In this document: piece by piece, positions 62,865 through 64,000 of the stretch | How the letters are laid out: every line of letters starts with the position of its first letter | Position numbering within the stretch: position 1 is the first letter of the stretch | NCBI GenBank assembly: GCA_963738325.1 | Contig: CAVTWD010000002.1 | Coordinates: 186,001 to 250,000, forward strand | Direction: 5' to 3' | Origin: CAVTWD01 sp963738325 | GTDB taxonomy: Bacteria > Actinomycetota > Acidimicrobiia > Acidimicrobiales > Ilumatobacteraceae | Length of the DNA stretch: 64,000 nucleotides | Program-made: the position numbers and the translations under genes | The notes under the pieces: model-generated | What the model was told of the DNA's origin: nothing | What the model saw: the letters and a program-made list of their open reading frames with translations, nothing else | Database searches by the model: none

Positions 62865-63422
62865 TCACACCTCGAGGAGCTCGTGCTCCTTGCGGGCCAG
62901 CGCCTTGTCGATCTCCTCGATGTGCTCGTGGGTGATCTTCTCGAGCTCCTTCTCGGCTCGCTCGAGGTCGTCGGCCGAGATCTCGTGGTCCTTCTCGGCG
63001 TGATCGAGGTGCTTGCGGGCGTCCCGTCGCAAGTTGCGCACGGCGACCCGTCCGTCCTCGGCCATGTGCTTGACCACCTTGACGTACTCGCGCCGGCGCT
63101 CCTCGGTGAGCGGTGGGAAGGCGAGACGGATGACCACGCCGTCGTTGTTGGGAGCGCTCCCGAGATCACTGTCGCGGATCGCCCGTTCGATGGCGGCCAT
63201 CGCGGTGCGGTCGTGCGGCTTCACGACAAGGAGACGAGCCTCGGGCACGCTGAAACCGGCCAGCTGCTGGAGGGGAACGTCGGCGCCGTAGTAGTTCACC
63301 ATGAGCTTCTCGACGAAGGCGGGTGAGGCACGACCGGTGCGCACGGTGGCGAACTGGCCGGTCGTGTGCTCGACGGCTTTCTCCATCTTCTCGATGGCCT
63401 CGAGCAGCGTCTCCTCGATCAC
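62865..63422 (-). CDS. frr: Ribosome recycling factor
   Basis: Intact 185 residues, the normal length ('AVEHTTGQFATVRTGRASPA', 'DLGSAPNNDGVVIRLAFPPL', 'TEERRREYVKVVKHMAEDGR'). With EF-G it splits post-termination ribosomes. GTG 63422 overlaps the pyrH stop (GTGA), a conserved coupling. Confidence 0.96.
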   Translation of the reverse strand: MIEETLLEAIEKMEKAVEHTTGQFATVRTGRASPAFVEKLMVNYYGADVPLQQLAGFSVPEARLLVVKPHDRTAMAAIERAIRDSDLGSAPNNDGVVIRLAFPPLTEERRREYVKVVKHMAEDGRVAVRNLRRDARKHLDHAEKDHEISADDLERAEKELEKITHEHIEEIDKALARKEHELLEV

Positions 63423-64000
63423 CCGACCAGCGTACCGATGCGCCGGCCCTCCAGTAGGGACCGGATGTTGCCTGGCGAGAGCACGTCGAAGACGACGATG
63501 GGCAGGTCGTTGTCCATGCAGAAGGTGATGGCCGTGGCATCCATCACCTTGAGGCCGAGGTTGATCACGTCGATGAAGCTGATCTCGTCGTAACGGGTCG
63601 CCTCGGGATCGAGCTTCGGGTCGGCGCTGTACACGCCGTCGACGCCCGAATGGGTGCCTTTCAGGATGGCCTGCGCCTCGATCTCGGCCGCCCTCAACGC
63701 CGCCGCGGTGTCGGTGGTGAAGAACGGGTTCCCGGTGCCGCCCGCGAAGATGACGACGCGACCCTTCTCCAGGTGGCGGATGGCCCGCCGTCGGATGTAG
63801 GGCTCGGCGATGCGCGGCATCTCGACGGCCGTCTGCACGCGGGTGGGCTGACCGAGCCGCTCGAACGCGTCCTGCAGCGCCAGGGCGTTCATCACCGTCG
63901 CGATCATGCCGATGTGGTCGGCCTGGGTGCGATCCATGCCCTCGCCGGACGCAGCCTGCCCCCGCCAGAAGTTCCCACCGCCGACGACCACGGCGATGTC
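63419..64000 (-). CDS. pyrH: UMP kinase (5' end beyond window)
   Basis: The frame is open to base 64000 and gives the last 193 residues. 'VVGGGNFWRGQ', 'QADHIGMIATVMNALALQDA', 'FAGGTGNPFFTTDTAAALRA', 'KGTHSGVDGVYSADPKLDPE' and 'ITFCMDNDLPIVVFDV' are the family hallmarks. It phosphorylates UMP to UDP as a hexamer. About 45 N-terminal residues lie outside the window. Confidence 0.96.
   Translation of the reverse strand, partial: DIAVVVGGGNFWRGQAASGEGMDRTQADHIGMIATVMNALALQDAFERLGQPTRVQTAVEMPRIAEPYIRRRAIRHLEKGRVVIFAGGTGNPFFTTDTAAALRAAEIEAQAILKGTHSGVDGVYSADPKLDPEATRYDEISFIDVINLGLKVMDATAITFCMDNDLPIVVFDVLSPGNIRSLLEGRRIGTLVG

Overview
The window is a 64 kb piece of a high-GC actinobacterial chromosome, most likely from the class Acidimicrobiia. 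I infer this from gene content and order, not from a marker-gene search. Nearly all genes lie on the minus strand. They follow a gene order that is conserved in actinobacteria: pyrH-frr-cdsA-dxr-rseP-ispG-proS-rimP-nusA-ylxR-infB-DUF503-rbfA-truB-ribF-rpsO-pnp-M16 peptidase-dapB ... dapA-rnj-ftsK-rimO-pgsA ... cinA-thpR. The F420/LLM-type oxidoreductase, the MarP-type periplasmic protease and the surface proteins with repeated 'LDTR' modules fit the same assignment.

Layout. 1-2250: end of a DUF1214 protein, two decayed convergent gene remnants, a secreted Thr-rich protein and tRNA-Arg(TCT). 2369-5620: a secreted subtilase-superfamily peptidase broken by many frameshifts. 5757-7767: thpR and cinA. 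7818-14932: an aromatic-degradation block (thiolase, LivF-type ATPase, maleylacetate reductase, CoA-transferase B, SnoaL-like protein, CoA-transferase A, and two proteins resembling the subunits of type II hydroquinone 1,2-dioxygenase), with a divergent IclR regulator. 15198-23865: MarP-like protease, pgsA, rimO, ftsK, a lipoprotein, rnj and dapA. 23865-33245: an accessory block with a winged-helix regulator, an L,D-transpeptidase, a TetR/diiron-protein pair, an ECF sigma/anti-sigma-like pair, an acyl-CoA ligase, a membrane protein and a DapA paralogue. 33344-39155: dapB, an LLM oxidoreductase, M16 peptidase, pnp and rpsO. 39414-42536: a nitrate/sulfonate/HMP-type ABC importer. 42594-49676: ribF, a large beta-propeller surface protein, tatA, truB, rbfA, DUF503 and a propeller-like protein. 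49791-64000: infB to pyrH, the latter cut by the window edge.

How it fits together. The backbone supplies translation initiation and ribosome maturation, mRNA decay, isoprenoid and phospholipid precursors, lysine/diaminopimelate synthesis and chromosome segregation. Accessory blocks interrupt this order at several points. The largest would channel a dihydroxylated aromatic through maleylacetate and 3-oxoadipate into central metabolism. As written, however, its large dioxygenase subunit lacks its middle and its thiolase has an in-frame stop.

Two window-wide signals stand out. First, at least nine genes have a TANNNT-like hexamer ending 6-9 nt before the start codon and no Shine-Dalgarno sequence, which predicts leaderless transcripts. 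Second, about fourteen genes, including essential ones (infB, nusA, ispG), carry single-base frameshifts, many in G or C runs. That pattern points to residual sequencing error rather than gene death, so broken reading frames here should be read with caution.
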